In this document: positions 1 to 9,143 of the stretch, piece after piece
How the letters are laid out: every line of letters begins with the position of its first letter
Numbering within the stretch: position 1 is the first letter of the stretch
Origin: Bacteroidota bacterium
GTDB lineage: Bacteria > Bacteroidota > Bacteroidia > Bacteroidales > Paludibacteraceae
Direction of reading: 5' to 3'
Assembly (NCBI GenBank): GCA_017860345.1
Contig: JAFNAV010000018.1
Location: 1-48,358 of the forward strand
Length of the DNA stretch: 48,358 nucleotides
Translations under genes and position numbers: made by a program
The notes under the pieces: generated by a model
Told to the model about the DNA's origin: nothing
The model's database searches: none
The model's input: only the letters and a program-made list of their open reading frames with translations

Positions 1-59
1 ATCGGGTCAATCTCTCTGGTGGAGACTTGTGGTTGTGCTTGTTTCACGTTTTTTTGATT

Positions 60-2150
60 TTAATAATTGATTCTAATGCTTTTAATTAACCCATCCGGAT
101 AGCCCATGGTTGCTTCTTCCAGAATTTCGGCGGCGTATTTCACATTGGCTTCTTTAAGCTCAGCTTCAGTTGCTTTTCGCAAGGTAATGGTACGGATAAT
201 GGTCGTTGTTGTTGGCCGGTTATAGTTATTGGTCATAACGTAATTGCTGAGTCCACCTTGTGCTTTGGACATTTGAGCAAAATCCACATTGCCTGTTCTG
301 CCTAATTTTTTCATTCCATCAGCTGTTTGCTTATCCATCGACAAGAAGTTATCCGCCTGTTTCTCTACGCGTTGTACTGTCTTGTCGGTCAAACTCATAG
401 TACCCCCTTTTGCCACGGCAACCAACTGACTCAAAGAAAATGCTTTAGCTTTTTGTTTCACTATATACTTCCCATCTTCCATATCATTTACCATTTCGGT
501 AAGTGGTTTGGCTGCTTTTGCCAACTCCATACCTGATTTCAGAAGGTTTTTTATTCCTTCATCCTTAATACCTGATAAATCAATTTCTTTTTGGGGAGTA
601 TCATCATCAAACATGGGGATTATTTCAAACATATCGGTTAAACGAAATCCTCTGTTTGTATTTTCGTCCTGATTAATTTCGTGTATATACGGAATACTTT
701 TTTGTGGCACCTGATTGCTTGTCCATGAGTCTGTAATATTATCCCATTTATCTTTTTCCAGGCTAAGTTCAGGCACCTGATAATTTACTTTTGTGGTATT
801 GTGCGATTCGAGAGGATAATCATAAACGCCTTTTAAAAAAGAACTTTCGCCGTTATTTCCCTGTATTTCAATATCCGAAATTTGCCATACCGTTTTGGTT
901 TTAGCCACTTCACTGACTTGCCCTGTACCGCTACTGCCAAATTCGCCGTACGACAAAGCTTCCAGATCGTCTGTTCTGGTATAAGTTGTTTCCATTGTTA
1001 TGAAATACTCGCCTTTACCTCCAATGTTTTGGTAGTACGTTTTATCCGGGCCATCGCAATTGCAAACTTCCACCACTATTTGTTTGGGCTGTCCTTTCAG
1101 GTATAAATAGTATACACCGCTGGGAATCTCGTCAAACTCAAATACATCGTCAAAAGTAATTACCTCAAAATAGCTTGTCTGGGGTGTTCTGTCGGCAAAC
1201 CACCAACCTTTCGATTCGAGACGTACCGTGCGTTGTTTTTTGTCCCGTACGGGCTGGTTGTTTTCGTCGAGTATATGTCCCTTCACAATATTGTGCAAAC
1301 TGAAATTGGTTTCAATATCTTTCCCGGTTTCTCTCGATGCACTTGCACTTGCTTTCATTTGCCAGTCCACTCTACCCTCAGCTTTCACTATAACTTCTTT
1401 GTCTTGGTCTTTATCAGGATCTTCGTATCTGATTACACAGTTTCTGAACTTTACCGAAGGAAAATAATGTCCCGGGGTTCTTTCCTGAATCTGAAAGTCG
1501 CTTTCCGAGATATTACCTACTCTGTGCCAGTCTTCTTTTTTATCATCGCCCGTGTTAGCATTGCTATCTCCCGGGCCTAAACGCCGATAATTAACATGCG
1601 CTTTCTGTTCGGCCGGCAAAGTGGGAAAAACCACAGTACTCCAACTTTTATACCCGCCATCGCTGTATTTTAACTGTCCGAGCACCGCTCCATCATTCGG
1701 TTTGCTTACAATATATGTAGCCGATACGTGTACAATGGCTATTTCGGTAATTCCATTTGTACTTACTTTTACTGATTTATTGTAGGAGGTTACATCGTAT
1801 CCTATTTCGGGAACCATATCGGGTGCCGCGCCTACGGTCATGTAAAAGATATCCTTGCTGGGAGCTATTTTTACATCTTTGTCCAAATTAAACCTGGCAA
1901 ACCTCTGATTCCTGAGAACCAACCTATTGACTATATCCGTGATTTTAGTTTTGTCGGGTGGATATAATTTACTTCCTCCAAACGACACTTTAACCGACAA
2001 TGCAAAGCCATAAGGATCGCAATCAATCAGGGTACTATTGGCATTTTGGATGGTAGATGCAATGTGTTCGTAAATGTCATCATCCTGAATTTGCGCCTGT
2101 ACAGTATAAATTGAAAGACAAAATATTAGTATCAATAATGTTTTATTCAT
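60..2150 (-). CDS. large secreted protein of unknown function
   Basis: Product of about 696 residues. I place the start at the ATG at 2150, which begins a clear signal peptide (MNKTLLILIFCLSIYTVQAQ, cleavage probably after VQA); an in-frame TTG 24 bases upstream would put a charged stretch in front of it. No enzyme motif is recognisable. A middle segment (around residues 290-370) reads like a small carboxypeptidase-regulatory or CNA-B-like beta domain ('GHILDENNQPV', then 'IPSGVYYLYLKG'), followed by a Cys pair (CNC). The C-terminal third is rich in Lys, Met and Gln and may be helical. It is the last gene of the minus-strand set that includes the OmpA-type gene, but is separated from it by 339 bp, so co-transcription is uncertain. 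Probably periplasmic or surface located; role unknown. Confidence 0.8.
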   Translation of the reverse strand: MNKTLLILIFCLSIYTVQAQIQDDDIYEHIASTIQNANSTLIDCDPYGFALSVKVSFGGSKLYPPDKTKITDIVNRLVLRNQRFARFNLDKDVKIAPSKDIFYMTVGAAPDMVPEIGYDVTSYNKSVKVSTNGITEIAIVHVSATYIVSKPNDGAVLGQLKYSDGGYKSWSTVVFPTLPAEQKAHVNYRRLGPGDSNANTGDDKKEDWHRVGNISESDFQIQERTPGHYFPSVKFRNCVIRYEDPDKDQDKEVIVKAEGRVDWQMKASASASRETGKDIETNFSLHNIVKGHILDENNQPVRDKKQRTVRLESKGWWFADRTPQTSYFEVITFDDVFEFDEIPSGVYYLYLKGQPKQIVVEVCNCDGPDKTYYQNIGGKGEYFITMETTYTRTDDLEALSYGEFGSSGTGQVSEVAKTKTVWQISDIEIQGNNGESSFLKGVYDYPLESHNTTKVNYQVPELSLEKDKWDNITDSWTSNQVPQKSIPYIHEINQDENTNRGFRLTDMFEIIPMFDDDTPQKEIDLSGIKDEGIKNLLKSGMELAKAAKPLTEMVNDMEDGKYIVKQKAKAFSLSQLVAVAKGGTMSLTDKTVQRVEKQADNFLSMDKQTADGMKKLGRTGNVDFAQMSKAQGGLSNYVMTNNYNRPTTTTIIRTITLRKATEAELKEANVKYAAEILEEATMGYPDGLIKSIRINY

Positions 2151-2489
2151 AAATTTATTGTTTGTGTTATGCAAATGAGTTTAGTATATGACAAAAAGTC
2201 TATTTTGCCTATAATTAATGGATATGAATAGTGATTCATGTGAATAGAAACGCGGATATAACGGATAAAACAGATTTTCGCTGTGAACTCAAAAGTTTTC
2301 CTGATACGGATTACATGACAGATTTTAGACTTCACAAGTGAAGTCGGCTGATTTTCAGCTGCGAACACTAATCCGCCATTTACGTAGTAAATAAATCAGA
2401 ATTAAAATCCGTTTTAATGAATATCAGAGATTTAAAACAAGGGCTTTGCTTCGCGACCCGGCTAAGTTCAAACAAGTATGACTCTACAC
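2151..2489. other. intergenic stretch with two tandem hairpins, no gene
   Basis: No convincing gene. It holds a perfect 8-bp inverted repeat with a 2-base centre (GACTTCAC/GTGAAGTC, 2328-2345) followed at once by a second hairpin (GCTGA-TTT-TCAGC, 2347-2359). Neither is followed by a T run, so they are not classical terminators. The flanking words 'cggatataacggataaaacag' halves and 'aatccgttttaatg' resemble dispersed intergenic repeat debris seen in Bacteroidota genomes; that resemblance is from memory only. Confidence 0.4.
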
Positions 2490-3797
2490 TCACTGCTTCA
2501 CAAATTCTACCCGGCGGTTTTGTGCTTTCCCTTCGGGAGTGTCGTTGCCTGTTACAGGTTTGCTTTCGCCCCAGCCTTTACTTGTGAGCCGGTCGGCGCC
2601 GATGCCGGCTTTTACAAGTGCGTCGAGCACTGCTTTAGAGCGCGCTTCCGAAAGCTTTTGGTTGGCTGCCACATCGCCATCACTGTCGGTATGACCTTCT
2701 ACCGAGAAATTCAGGTCGGGATGGTCAGTCATCATTTTTACCACATAATTGATAGTACCCATGCTTTCGGGTTTGATGGTGGCTTTGGCTACATCGAATT
2801 TGATACCGGTAGTCACGAATTTACCATCGGTTAACAGTTTGTCGTACAAAGGAACAGCTCCTTTAGCTATACGGAAGTTTTTGGTGTATCCAGGATCTTT
2901 ACCTTCAACCGACTGCTTCCCTATTGAAAATCCTGTTGGATTGAATCCGAGGTTGGGAACATTCAGTACTCTGGCATCGTCTAAGTAAACTTTCAGTGCA
3001 CGTTTGTTGAACGAAATAGCCACATGTCTCCATTTAGGTGTTTTATCGTACATACCACTTGTGTATCCCGGATAAAAATTGGTTTCAATGCTTTTTCCGT
3101 TAGCACTGTTTTTATAAATTCTAATCCATTTGTTGTCGAGTTGGAATTCCTTGTCTAACTTCTGTTGATTTTTAAAATCGGCCAAACTGATTACATAAAA
3201 TCCACCAAAATTTTCAGAAAAATAAGCATCAAATTCAATGGTAAACTCATCCGGCAAATAATCCTCTTTACTATTCTTCAACATAGGCACAATACCACCG
3301 CCGCCATTCATGTTGCATTTGATGTGATAGATAACATTGCTGCCATCAAAACTTGCATTTTCAAAACTGCCCTGCACCAAATCCCATTTGCTTGGGAACT
3401 CGCCGTTTTGCTCACCTTCCAGATTATCTTCGAAAATAATTTCGGAACCCGGCACAAAATCGTATTTAGCCCAGGTGAGTGTAGGTTTTTGCTGAGGAGC
3501 TGATGCTGATTTACCGGCTTGGTCAATACTATCTACCGTGGTTTCGTTGTTGCTTTTGGTGGTTTTCTTTTCGGGTGTTTTTTTGCTTTTGGCGTTGCCT
3601 GTTCCAAAAATTGAATCTTCCACCGTATCGAGCGATTTGTCAACAGTTTTGTCAATTCTGTTGCCCACGCGGTTTTCAATACTTTTTTCAGCCCTCTTAA
3701 TACTTCGGTCAATTACTTTTCCTAATTTAATTTGTGCCGTAGCGAAAACCGTTACTGTTGTTAGCAGAATAATTAGTAAGAAATTCTTAGTTCTCAT
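2490..3797 (-). CDS. OmpA-family envelope protein with LamG-like domain
   Basis: 435 residues. Signal peptide at 1-22 (ends VFATAQ). Residues about 23-105 are a charged Lys/Thr/Ser-rich linker. Residues about 115-305 look like a concanavalin-type LamG/jelly-roll domain ('EFTIEFDAYFS', 'WRHVAISFNKRALKVYLDD', 'PTGFSIGKQ'). Residues about 325-435 are an OmpA/MotB C-terminal domain ('IKFDVAKATIKPES', 'FSVEGHTDSDGD', 'NQKLSEARSKAV', 'GWGESKPV', 'NRRVEFV'), which in this family binds peptidoglycan. It is therefore likely a periplasmic or outer-membrane protein tethered to the wall with an exposed binding domain. It begins 23 bp after a receiver-less LytTR gene on the same strand, so the two are probably one operon. 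The ligand of the LamG-like part cannot be told. Confidence 0.9.
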   Translation of the reverse strand: MRTKNFLLIILLTTVTVFATAQIKLGKVIDRSIKRAEKSIENRVGNRIDKTVDKSLDTVEDSIFGTGNAKSKKTPEKKTTKSNNETTVDSIDQAGKSASAPQQKPTLTWAKYDFVPGSEIIFEDNLEGEQNGEFPSKWDLVQGSFENASFDGSNVIYHIKCNMNGGGGIVPMLKNSKEDYLPDEFTIEFDAYFSENFGGFYVISLADFKNQQKLDKEFQLDNKWIRIYKNSANGKSIETNFYPGYTSGMYDKTPKWRHVAISFNKRALKVYLDDARVLNVPNLGFNPTGFSIGKQSVEGKDPGYTKNFRIAKGAVPLYDKLLTDGKFVTTGIKFDVAKATIKPESMGTINYVVKMMTDHPDLNFSVEGHTDSDGDVAANQKLSEARSKAVLDALVKAGIGADRLTSKGWGESKPVTGNDTPEGKAQNRRVEFVKQ

Positions 3798-3820
3798 AAT
3801 TTCGTTTTTTTTTTGAATTA

Positions 3821-4189
3821 TTAATCTGAAAATAAGTTGTGTTGTATGAAATAGGTAATTAGCGTTTTTCTGAATCGGGATTGGATAGGGATGCTTTGGC
3901 CTGACGAAAGTTCAACAAGCTGATCTTTGATTTTAAATTCCGAGACTTGTTTGGGGTTGATATATAAGCCGTTTTGTATGCGGATAAATCCAGCCTGTAT
4001 CAATAATGAGATGATACTGTTTTTTTTATCCGTGAGCTCATAATGGGATTCGGGTTCGTAAAACCTAACTATTTTCTTTCTATCAATTTTGGCATAAAGC
4101 ACCTGTTCTATTCTGATTGGAAAAATAAATTCATCAGTTTCAATCAGTACTCTTTCAGTTTTGCCGGGAATGGAGATATGTTGGTTCAT
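3821..4189 (-). CDS. stand-alone LytTR-type DNA-binding protein
   Basis: 122 residues. The whole protein corresponds to a LytTR DNA-binding domain: 'IFPIRIEQVLYAKIDRKKIVRFY' at the front, then 'GFIRIQNGLYINPKQVSEFKI', and a final 'IPIQSRFRKTLITYFI', matching the usual pattern ending in R-x-R/F. There is no receiver domain and no membrane segment, so phosphorylation cannot control it directly. It is 123 bp downstream of the response regulator gene and 23 bp upstream of the OmpA-type gene. A TATCTTTG box (complement of 4215-4222), about 25 bases before the ATG, suggests its own promoter. I infer local control of the adjacent envelope gene, possibly together with the upstream LytTR response regulator. 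Confidence 0.8.
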   Translation of the reverse strand: MNQHISIPGKTERVLIETDEFIFPIRIEQVLYAKIDRKKIVRFYEPESHYELTDKKNSIISLLIQAGFIRIQNGLYINPKQVSEFKIKDQLVELSSGQSIPIQSRFRKTLITYFIQHNLFSD

Positions 4190-4312
4190 GTTCGATAAAG
4201 GTTTATTTACCGAACAAAGATATTTTCTTTAATATCAGGAATTTTGTGAATTAAATATGTGCAGGCGACTGCTTAATAAGCGAAGGTATTTCTTTTATAT
4301 CCGTTTCGATGG

Positions 4313-5056
4313 TTATATTTTTTCTAATTGCTGAATAACTTTTTCTCTAAAGCGGGTTGCTACAGGTACTAATGTTTTATCGGATAGCCCCAGCGAGCCT
4401 CCATCGGATTTATGAAAACAAACAATGTGCTTTGAGTTAACCAAATGAGATTGATGGGTACGTATAAATCCATTATTTTCGAGTAAATTATCGTATTCCT
4501 TAAGATTTTTTGAAATCACTATAGGTTTGCGGCTTACAAGATAAAATGCAGTGTAAGCACCATCAGCCTGCAACCGGATAATGTCGTCGAGCTGAACAAC
4601 ATGGATAGAATCGGATGTGCGTAAAACTATTTTGGATAGCTGCTGCTGATATTGAAAGTTTTGAAGCAAAACATTGAATTTAAGGTTGGTTTCCTGTTCT
4701 GTTTCTTTTCGTTGCGCCTTGCGTATGGCCTCAACAAACTCGGCTGTGGTATACGGTTTTAGCAAATAGTCCAGAGCGCTAAATTTAATAGCCTTGATGG
4801 CATATTGTTCAAAAGCTGTGATAAAAATAACACTAAAATGTATTTGCTGAAAACGGTTCAACAATTCAAAAGCTGTACCATCGGTTAAGTCTACATCAAG
4901 AAGAACCACATCAGGTTGGTGCAGCAAGATTGCTTCATAGGCCGATACAATATTCTCCGCTTCGGCGCAAACAATTATTTCGGGAAAAAACTCTGCAAGC
5001 AAGCGCTTTGCGTGTTCACGGGGCGACAGTTCGTCGTCAACGATAATTATTTTCAT
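4313..5056 (-). CDS. LytTR-family response regulator
   Basis: 247 residues. Receiver domain at 1-120 with the acidic pocket D7-D8, phospho-acceptor D54 in 'VVLLDVDL', T80 and K100 ('LLKPY'). LytTR DNA-binding domain at about 145-245 ('KIVLRTSDSIHVVQLDDIIRLQADGAYTAFY' region, then 'GFIRTHQSHLVNSKHI' and 'LVPVATRFREKVIQQL'). The gene starts 34 bp after the stop of the TPR histidine kinase on the same strand, so they form a cognate pair of the LytS/LytR (YehU/YehT) type. The DNA target is not visible. All key receiver residues are present, so it should be phosphorylatable. Confidence 0.93.
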   Translation of the reverse strand: MKIIIVDDELSPREHAKRLLAEFFPEIIVCAEAENIVSAYEAILLHQPDVVLLDVDLTDGTAFELLNRFQQIHFSVIFITAFEQYAIKAIKFSALDYLLKPYTTAEFVEAIRKAQRKETEQETNLKFNVLLQNFQYQQQLSKIVLRTSDSIHVVQLDDIIRLQADGAYTAFYLVSRKPIVISKNLKEYDNLLENNGFIRTHQSHLVNSKHIVCFHKSDGGSLGLSDKTLVPVATRFREKVIQQLEKI

Positions 5057-5090
5057 TCAATAATTTTTCAATAACGAATTTTTAATTCAT

Positions 5091-7016
5091 CTACTTCTCA
5101 TCCAAATGTTTAAATGGAATTTCAATAACGACTAAAGTACCATTTCCCGATTCAGGATCAGGACTGGCTATTTTTATCTTTTCAGTCTTACTACCGTTGA
5201 TATTCAACCGTTCGCGGGTAATATCCAGCGCAAACGAACGATGATTAATATCTTTTGACGTGGACTGAAAACCTTTGCCATTGTCTGTTACGCTCAAAAT
5301 CAGCTTATTATTTTCAAACTTAAATTCTACCCGGACAATACCTCCTGTAATGCCCCGAATGCCATGTTCGATTGCATTTTCGATAAAAGGCTGAGCAATC
5401 ATCGGTGGTATTTCATATAATGCAGGGTCAATTTCCGAATCAGTTACTACAAAGTACTTAAATGAACCATCGAAACGCAATTGCTGCATTAAAAGGTAGT
5501 TAGCTATAAACTCTATCTCAGTTTCGAGCGAAACGTACTCCACAGCTGAGTTTTCCAGAATTTGCCTCATTAATTTTGCATAACGAGCCAGATAATCAGA
5601 GGCTTCATTACCTTTGTTGGTTTGAATATATTGATTAATAGCATTCAAAGTATTAAACATAAAGTGCGGATTCATTTGCGAGCGAAGTAACTTTTGTTTT
5701 AGCTCAGCCTGTTGTTTTGCATTCCGCAACTGATTACGCACATACAACAAAAACATCAACCCTCCTAACAATACTACAATTACAAGAATGGAGATTATTA
5801 AGGTTTTATTCCTCGATATGGTTATGCTCTTAAGTCTGTTTTCGCTGTCGAGGCGTGCAATTTCCCTCTCCTTTTCCGATGTCTGATATTTAACTTCGAG
5901 GTCATGCATCGATTTTTGAACATTCACATCACGTATTGAGTCCATCCCCTCATTATAAGAACAATAATGAGAATATGCCATTTCCCAGTTGTGGGTTTTT
6001 TCACCTACAACAGCAAGGGCAAGGTGCGCAGCCGCTTCCTCTTCGGGATATGTTTTAAATGATTGTGCTAACTCCAGAGCTTTGGTTGCATGATATTGGG
6101 CTTTACCGGCCTTATTCATATCAATAAGGATATTGGCAGCATCGGTATGGCCAACTATAATGGAGTAATTCCGGTTCATTTCGTAGGCAATATCCAGAGC
6201 CTTCAGAACATCGGCCAGGGCGTAATCAAACTTTTTTTCCGACTTATACACATGACTTCGGTTTGAATATGCAGTAGCTAACCCATTTTTATACTCAGCA
6301 GCTTTAGATACCACAATCATCGAATCGTACCAATTGTAAGCCTCATCGAATTTCTTTTCCTTTTGAGCAATGCCGCCCAAATCGTTAAATATAGCAACAC
6401 GCGTTGATATACGCTCCTCTGTAGAATTTTGAGCTATTTCGTAAGCTTTGTCAACGTAAAATTTCCATTTCTTAAGATCAGTTTCTTTAAAAAGCTGACC
6501 TAAATGCTGATAATAATAAGCCAGATTTTTCTTCACTCCTGACAATTCTTTGTTTTTTATGGCTTTAAGCGTATAGGCTATTGCATACTTGTAATTGCCC
6601 ATATACTCGTACTCCGACCCCATATTCATCAGCGTCATGGCTACTTTGTCCAGGTCTCTTATATCGGCAAATGCTTTGAGCGCTTTGTGGTAGTAATTAA
6701 GCGCCAAAAACCGGGTTCCCACGTAACTTGCATTGGCAGCCAGCAAATTGCTTATAATGCCTATTTCTCTTGTCAGCTTGCGTTTTTGAGCCAACTCAAG
6801 ACCTTTTTCAAGATACAAGTTGCTCTTTTCATAATCTCCGGTTTCGCACAAATAGTCGCCCAGAAACTTATACGATTCTACAATTTGAGCAGTATCTGTT
6901 GTCCGCAGCGCTAACTGGTTGGTTTTGTAAAGCGATTGTAATGAATCATCTGCAAATAAATTAAGACCCATAAATAGGAAAGCTATTAAAACCGATAACT
7001 TACGTACTATTTTCAT
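5091..7016 (-). CDS. TPR-containing membrane sensor histidine kinase (LytS/YehU type)
   Basis: 641 residues. Signal peptide or N-terminal anchor at 1-22. Residues about 45-345 are tetratricopeptide repeats ('KALKAFADIRDLDKVAMTLMNMG', 'YAIAYTLKAIKN' and similar). A coiled coil around 365-400 leads to a transmembrane helix at about 405-426, then a second short coiled coil. The kinase core is of the His_kinase family (PF06580): phospho-accepting His451 in 'SQMNPHFMFNTLNAI', N-box 'QPFIENAIEHGI' (N547) and G-box 'DNGKGF' (578-583). The TPR part is thus predicted to lie in the periplasm and sense a protein or peptide partner. It is co-transcribed with the response regulator 34 bp downstream. A textbook Bacteroidota promoter sits just upstream. 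Confidence 0.93.
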   Translation of the reverse strand: MKIVRKLSVLIAFLFMGLNLFADDSLQSLYKTNQLALRTTDTAQIVESYKFLGDYLCETGDYEKSNLYLEKGLELAQKRKLTREIGIISNLLAANASYVGTRFLALNYYHKALKAFADIRDLDKVAMTLMNMGSEYEYMGNYKYAIAYTLKAIKNKELSGVKKNLAYYYQHLGQLFKETDLKKWKFYVDKAYEIAQNSTEERISTRVAIFNDLGGIAQKEKKFDEAYNWYDSMIVVSKAAEYKNGLATAYSNRSHVYKSEKKFDYALADVLKALDIAYEMNRNYSIIVGHTDAANILIDMNKAGKAQYHATKALELAQSFKTYPEEEAAAHLALAVVGEKTHNWEMAYSHYCSYNEGMDSIRDVNVQKSMHDLEVKYQTSEKEREIARLDSENRLKSITISRNKTLIISILVIVVLLGGLMFLLYVRNQLRNAKQQAELKQKLLRSQMNPHFMFNTLNAINQYIQTNKGNEASDYLARYAKLMRQILENSAVEYVSLETEIEFIANYLLMQQLRFDGSFKYFVVTDSEIDPALYEIPPMIAQPFIENAIEHGIRGITGGIVRVEFKFENNKLILSVTDNGKGFQSTSKDINHRSFALDITRERLNINGSKTEKIKIASPDPESGNGTLVVIEIPFKHLDEK

Positions 7017-7037
7017 AATTCACAGATTTTTAAAATG

Positions 7038-7068
7038 CAAATATATGTTTTTTTTATTACTTAACAAA
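7038..7068 (-). promoter_or_regulatory. promoter of the histidine kinase operon
   Basis: On the minus strand TTTG (7068-7065), a 19-bp spacer and TATATTTG (7045-7038) match the Bacteroidota primary sigma consensus TTTG-N19-21-TAnnTTTG at every fixed base. The expected transcription start is about 7030, giving a leader of roughly 15 bases. Confidence 0.75.
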
Positions 7069-7344
7069 AAAAACAACATCGGTATAAGTTCTGTTAATCT
7101 ATCTGAAAAATCATGGTTGAAAAATAAAGTACTCTCGGTTTTTTATACATGCTAATCTATAGCTTTTTATAACTGTCTGAACGAGACTTACACTGAGTCT
7201 GAATTGGGGTTTAAATGCTCGTTTTCAAACGAGAAGTGGGCGTGTGTTACAAATGGTTCTTAAAAAAAGCGAGTGCAATATCACGCAACCTTTGCTATTT
7301 CACCCCAGCGCACAATTGATTCATAATGACTCAAAACCAATAAA

Positions 7345-7380
7345 AAAACCGCTCAAATCAATTTGGATTTGAGCGGTTTT
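7345..7380 (-). terminator. bidirectional intrinsic terminator after tRNA-Ser
   Basis: A perfect 15-bp stem (7345-7359 with 7366-7380; core CCGCTCAAATC/GATTTGAGCGG) with a 6-base loop. On the minus strand it is followed by a run of T (from the A run at 7342-7348), so it ends the tRNA-Ser transcript about 30 bases after the tRNA. T residues on the plus side make it usable in both directions. The rest of 7069-7344 shows no gene. Confidence 0.85.
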
Positions 7381-7410
7381 TCATGCTTTAAAAGGCCTTC
7401 TGGAGGCTTC

Positions 7411-7500
7411 TGGCGGAAAGCGAGGGATTCGAACCCCCGGTACAGTTACCCGTACACCGCATTTCGAGTGCGGCCCGATCGACCACTCCGGCAGCTTTCC
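7411..7500 (-). tRNA. tRNA-Ser (anticodon CGA)
   Basis: 90 bases read from the complement. Acceptor stem GGAAAGC (from 7500) pairs with GCTTTCC (7421-7415), followed by discriminator G and an encoded CCA (7413-7411). The anticodon arm is CCGCA-CTCGAAA-TGCGG, giving anticodon CGA, which reads UCG. A long class II variable arm (GTACGGGTAACTGTAC) and the T arm GGGGGTTCGAATCCC identify it as serine. The encoded CCA is worth recording because it is not universal in this phylum. Confidence 0.97.
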
Positions 7501-7575
7501 TTGTGATTCGGGCTACAAAAATACAATAATTTTTGATACTGCTAACAACTCCGGGAATCTTTATGCTACGATTTA

Positions 7576-8460
7576 TTACAGAAAAAACAAACTAACTCCG
7601 GCTATGCTGATGATAGCGCCTATAACTTGTTGAATTTTAATTTTTTCCTTAAACATTACTGCCGATGGCCAGATTATCAGCACCGGCACTAAGGCCATCA
7701 GGGTAGATGCAATACCTGTTTGCGTATGCTGAATGGCAAATAATGACAATGATACACCAATAAACGGTCCGAAAATGGTACCAATAGTTACCGATGTCAT
7801 CCCGGCTTTATCGGCCATGGCTTGTTTTATTTTACCCCATCGACCCATGGCAGTTATCATAACTGCAAAACTTAGAAACCCGAATATCGCTCTGATTTGT
7901 GTTGCTGCTATGGGGTCGTAGTCGCTCATACCCTTCTTACTCAGGATAAGCCCTACAGCCTGCCCCAGCGCTCCACCAAATGCCAGCAGAAATCCCTTCA
8001 ACGGTATGTTCAGTTTCATTTTGCGGTTGGCTATGGCCATAATTATACCTGATATACACACCACGATAGCCAAAATACTTTGAAAACTAAGCTGCTCTTT
8101 GAGAAAAAACCAACCTATTATGGCAGTAAGCATAGGTGCCAGACTCATGATAAGGGCTGCCGTGCGCGACCCGATAACGGAGTAAGATTTAAAAAGACAT
8201 AAATCGCCCAGATAAAAACCTACTACACCCGATATAGCCAGCCAAAACCAATTATCGGCACTGGCATCGGCAGGAAAAAACATTCCGCGTGTGAACAAAG
8301 TGGTAATACCCAGGAAAATAATGGCAAGAAATAATCTGACAATATTGACAGATAGCGACGAGCCCATTTTTGCACCGGCTTTCTCAAAAAAGAGTGCACT
8401 CACTGTCCAGCACGCCGATACGCCGAGTGCTGCATATTCTCCTGAATGTGTATTTAGCAT
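7576..8460 (-). CDS. EamA/DMT-family membrane transporter
   Basis: 294 residues with about ten hydrophobic segments arranged as two EamA halves (about 8-145 and 155-294); each half ends in the typical pattern ('FFLKEQLSFQSILAIVVCISGIIMAIA' region and 'VMFKEKIKIQQVIGAIISIAGVSLFFL' region). Members of the drug/metabolite transporter superfamily export amino acids, metabolites or nucleotides across the inner membrane; the substrate here cannot be deduced. The gene stands alone between the tRNA and a divergent small gene. A TACTTTTG box (complement of 8480-8487) lies 20 bases before the ATG and is a plausible -7 element, without a clear -33 match. Confidence 0.88.
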   Translation of the reverse strand: MLNTHSGEYAALGVSACWTVSALFFEKAGAKMGSSLSVNIVRLFLAIIFLGITTLFTRGMFFPADASADNWFWLAISGVVGFYLGDLCLFKSYSVIGSRTAALIMSLAPMLTAIIGWFFLKEQLSFQSILAIVVCISGIIMAIANRKMKLNIPLKGFLLAFGGALGQAVGLILSKKGMSDYDPIAATQIRAIFGFLSFAVMITAMGRWGKIKQAMADKAGMTSVTIGTIFGPFIGVSLSLFAIQHTQTGIASTLMALVPVLIIWPSAVMFKEKIKIQQVIGAIISIAGVSLFFL

Positions 8461-8652
8461 ATGTGGTTGTATTGTGATACAAAAGTAGATTAACTTTGCT
8501 TAAGTTTTTACATATTAGCTATAAAATTAGAACTTTGATAGCTTAACTTACAATAAGATTTATTTTAGTCATTAAAAATAAAAGTTTATATTTGCACATC
8601 AATTCCTCATTACAATTAAAAATCATCAGATTATACACACCCGCAAAATCGT

Positions 8653-9051
8653 ATGCCCAAAGAAGATTATTTGATGAAGTACCTCGAAAAGCTTGGCAGT
8701 GTAATAGCAGCCATGCTTGGCTTAAGGCTGAAAGGTGCTGTTGGTGAGGCTATCCGCGTTTCCGACGAAACGTTTGGAGAACTGCTTTCGTTATCGCTCG
8801 ATGATATCCTGAAGTTATCTGACGAAGAATTTGAATCCATTGTTGAGAAAGAAAATTTTACTGCTACGCTACTGGAACCATTGGCTTCGATGGCATTTCA
8901 GACCTACTTGTGCTATGACCAGCTGGGCGACATGCAGACCCGGAAGGCATTTGGCAAAAAAGCTTTGATTCTGTACCGGCTATTGAATAAAAAAGATAAA
9001 ACATTCTCTTTCGAGAGAGAAGCAATTATTGAGGAACTGGAAAACAGCTGA
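8653..9051 (+). CDS. small acidic protein, DUF6483-like
   Basis: 132 residues, predicted all-helical and soluble, no signal peptide. The opening 'KEDYLMKYLEKLGSVIAAMLG' recalls small proteins annotated as DUF6483 that begin with a similar D-Y-hydrophobic-M-x-L/I pattern; this match is from memory and is tentative. The middle (residues 40-70) is acidic with two 'LSxDDIL / LSDEEFE' helices; the C-terminal half ('YLCYDQLGDMQTRKAFGKKALILYRLLN') looks like a TPR-type helix pair. It lies between the EamA gene (divergent) and uraA, 92 bp before the latter. TAnnTTTG boxes at 8491-8498 (TTG 21 bp upstream at 8467-8469) and 8587-8594 are candidate promoters. Function unknown. Confidence 0.75.
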   Translation: MPKEDYLMKYLEKLGSVIAAMLGLRLKGAVGEAIRVSDETFGELLSLSLDDILKLSDEEFESIVEKENFTATLLEPLASMAFQTYLCYDQLGDMQTRKAFGKKALILYRLLNKKDKTFSFEREAIIEELENS

Positions 9052-9143
9052 TTGGCAGAAGCTTGTTTTTATTTCTGTATCCAAATCAATAATGGTAGAA
9101 GTCTGACAATAACTTAAAAAAAATACAACAAAAACAAATTCCC

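Noticed and set aside
1..47. Possible start of a further minus-strand gene with a GTG at 47
   Set aside because: The frame is open to the window edge, but 15 codons without an ATG, a ribosome site or a recognisable signal peptide are not enough to call a gene.
2147..2368. Minus-strand reading frame of 73 codons upstream of the large secreted protein
   Set aside because: It overlaps the real start of that gene and the two hairpins, has no plausible start context and an unprotein-like composition.
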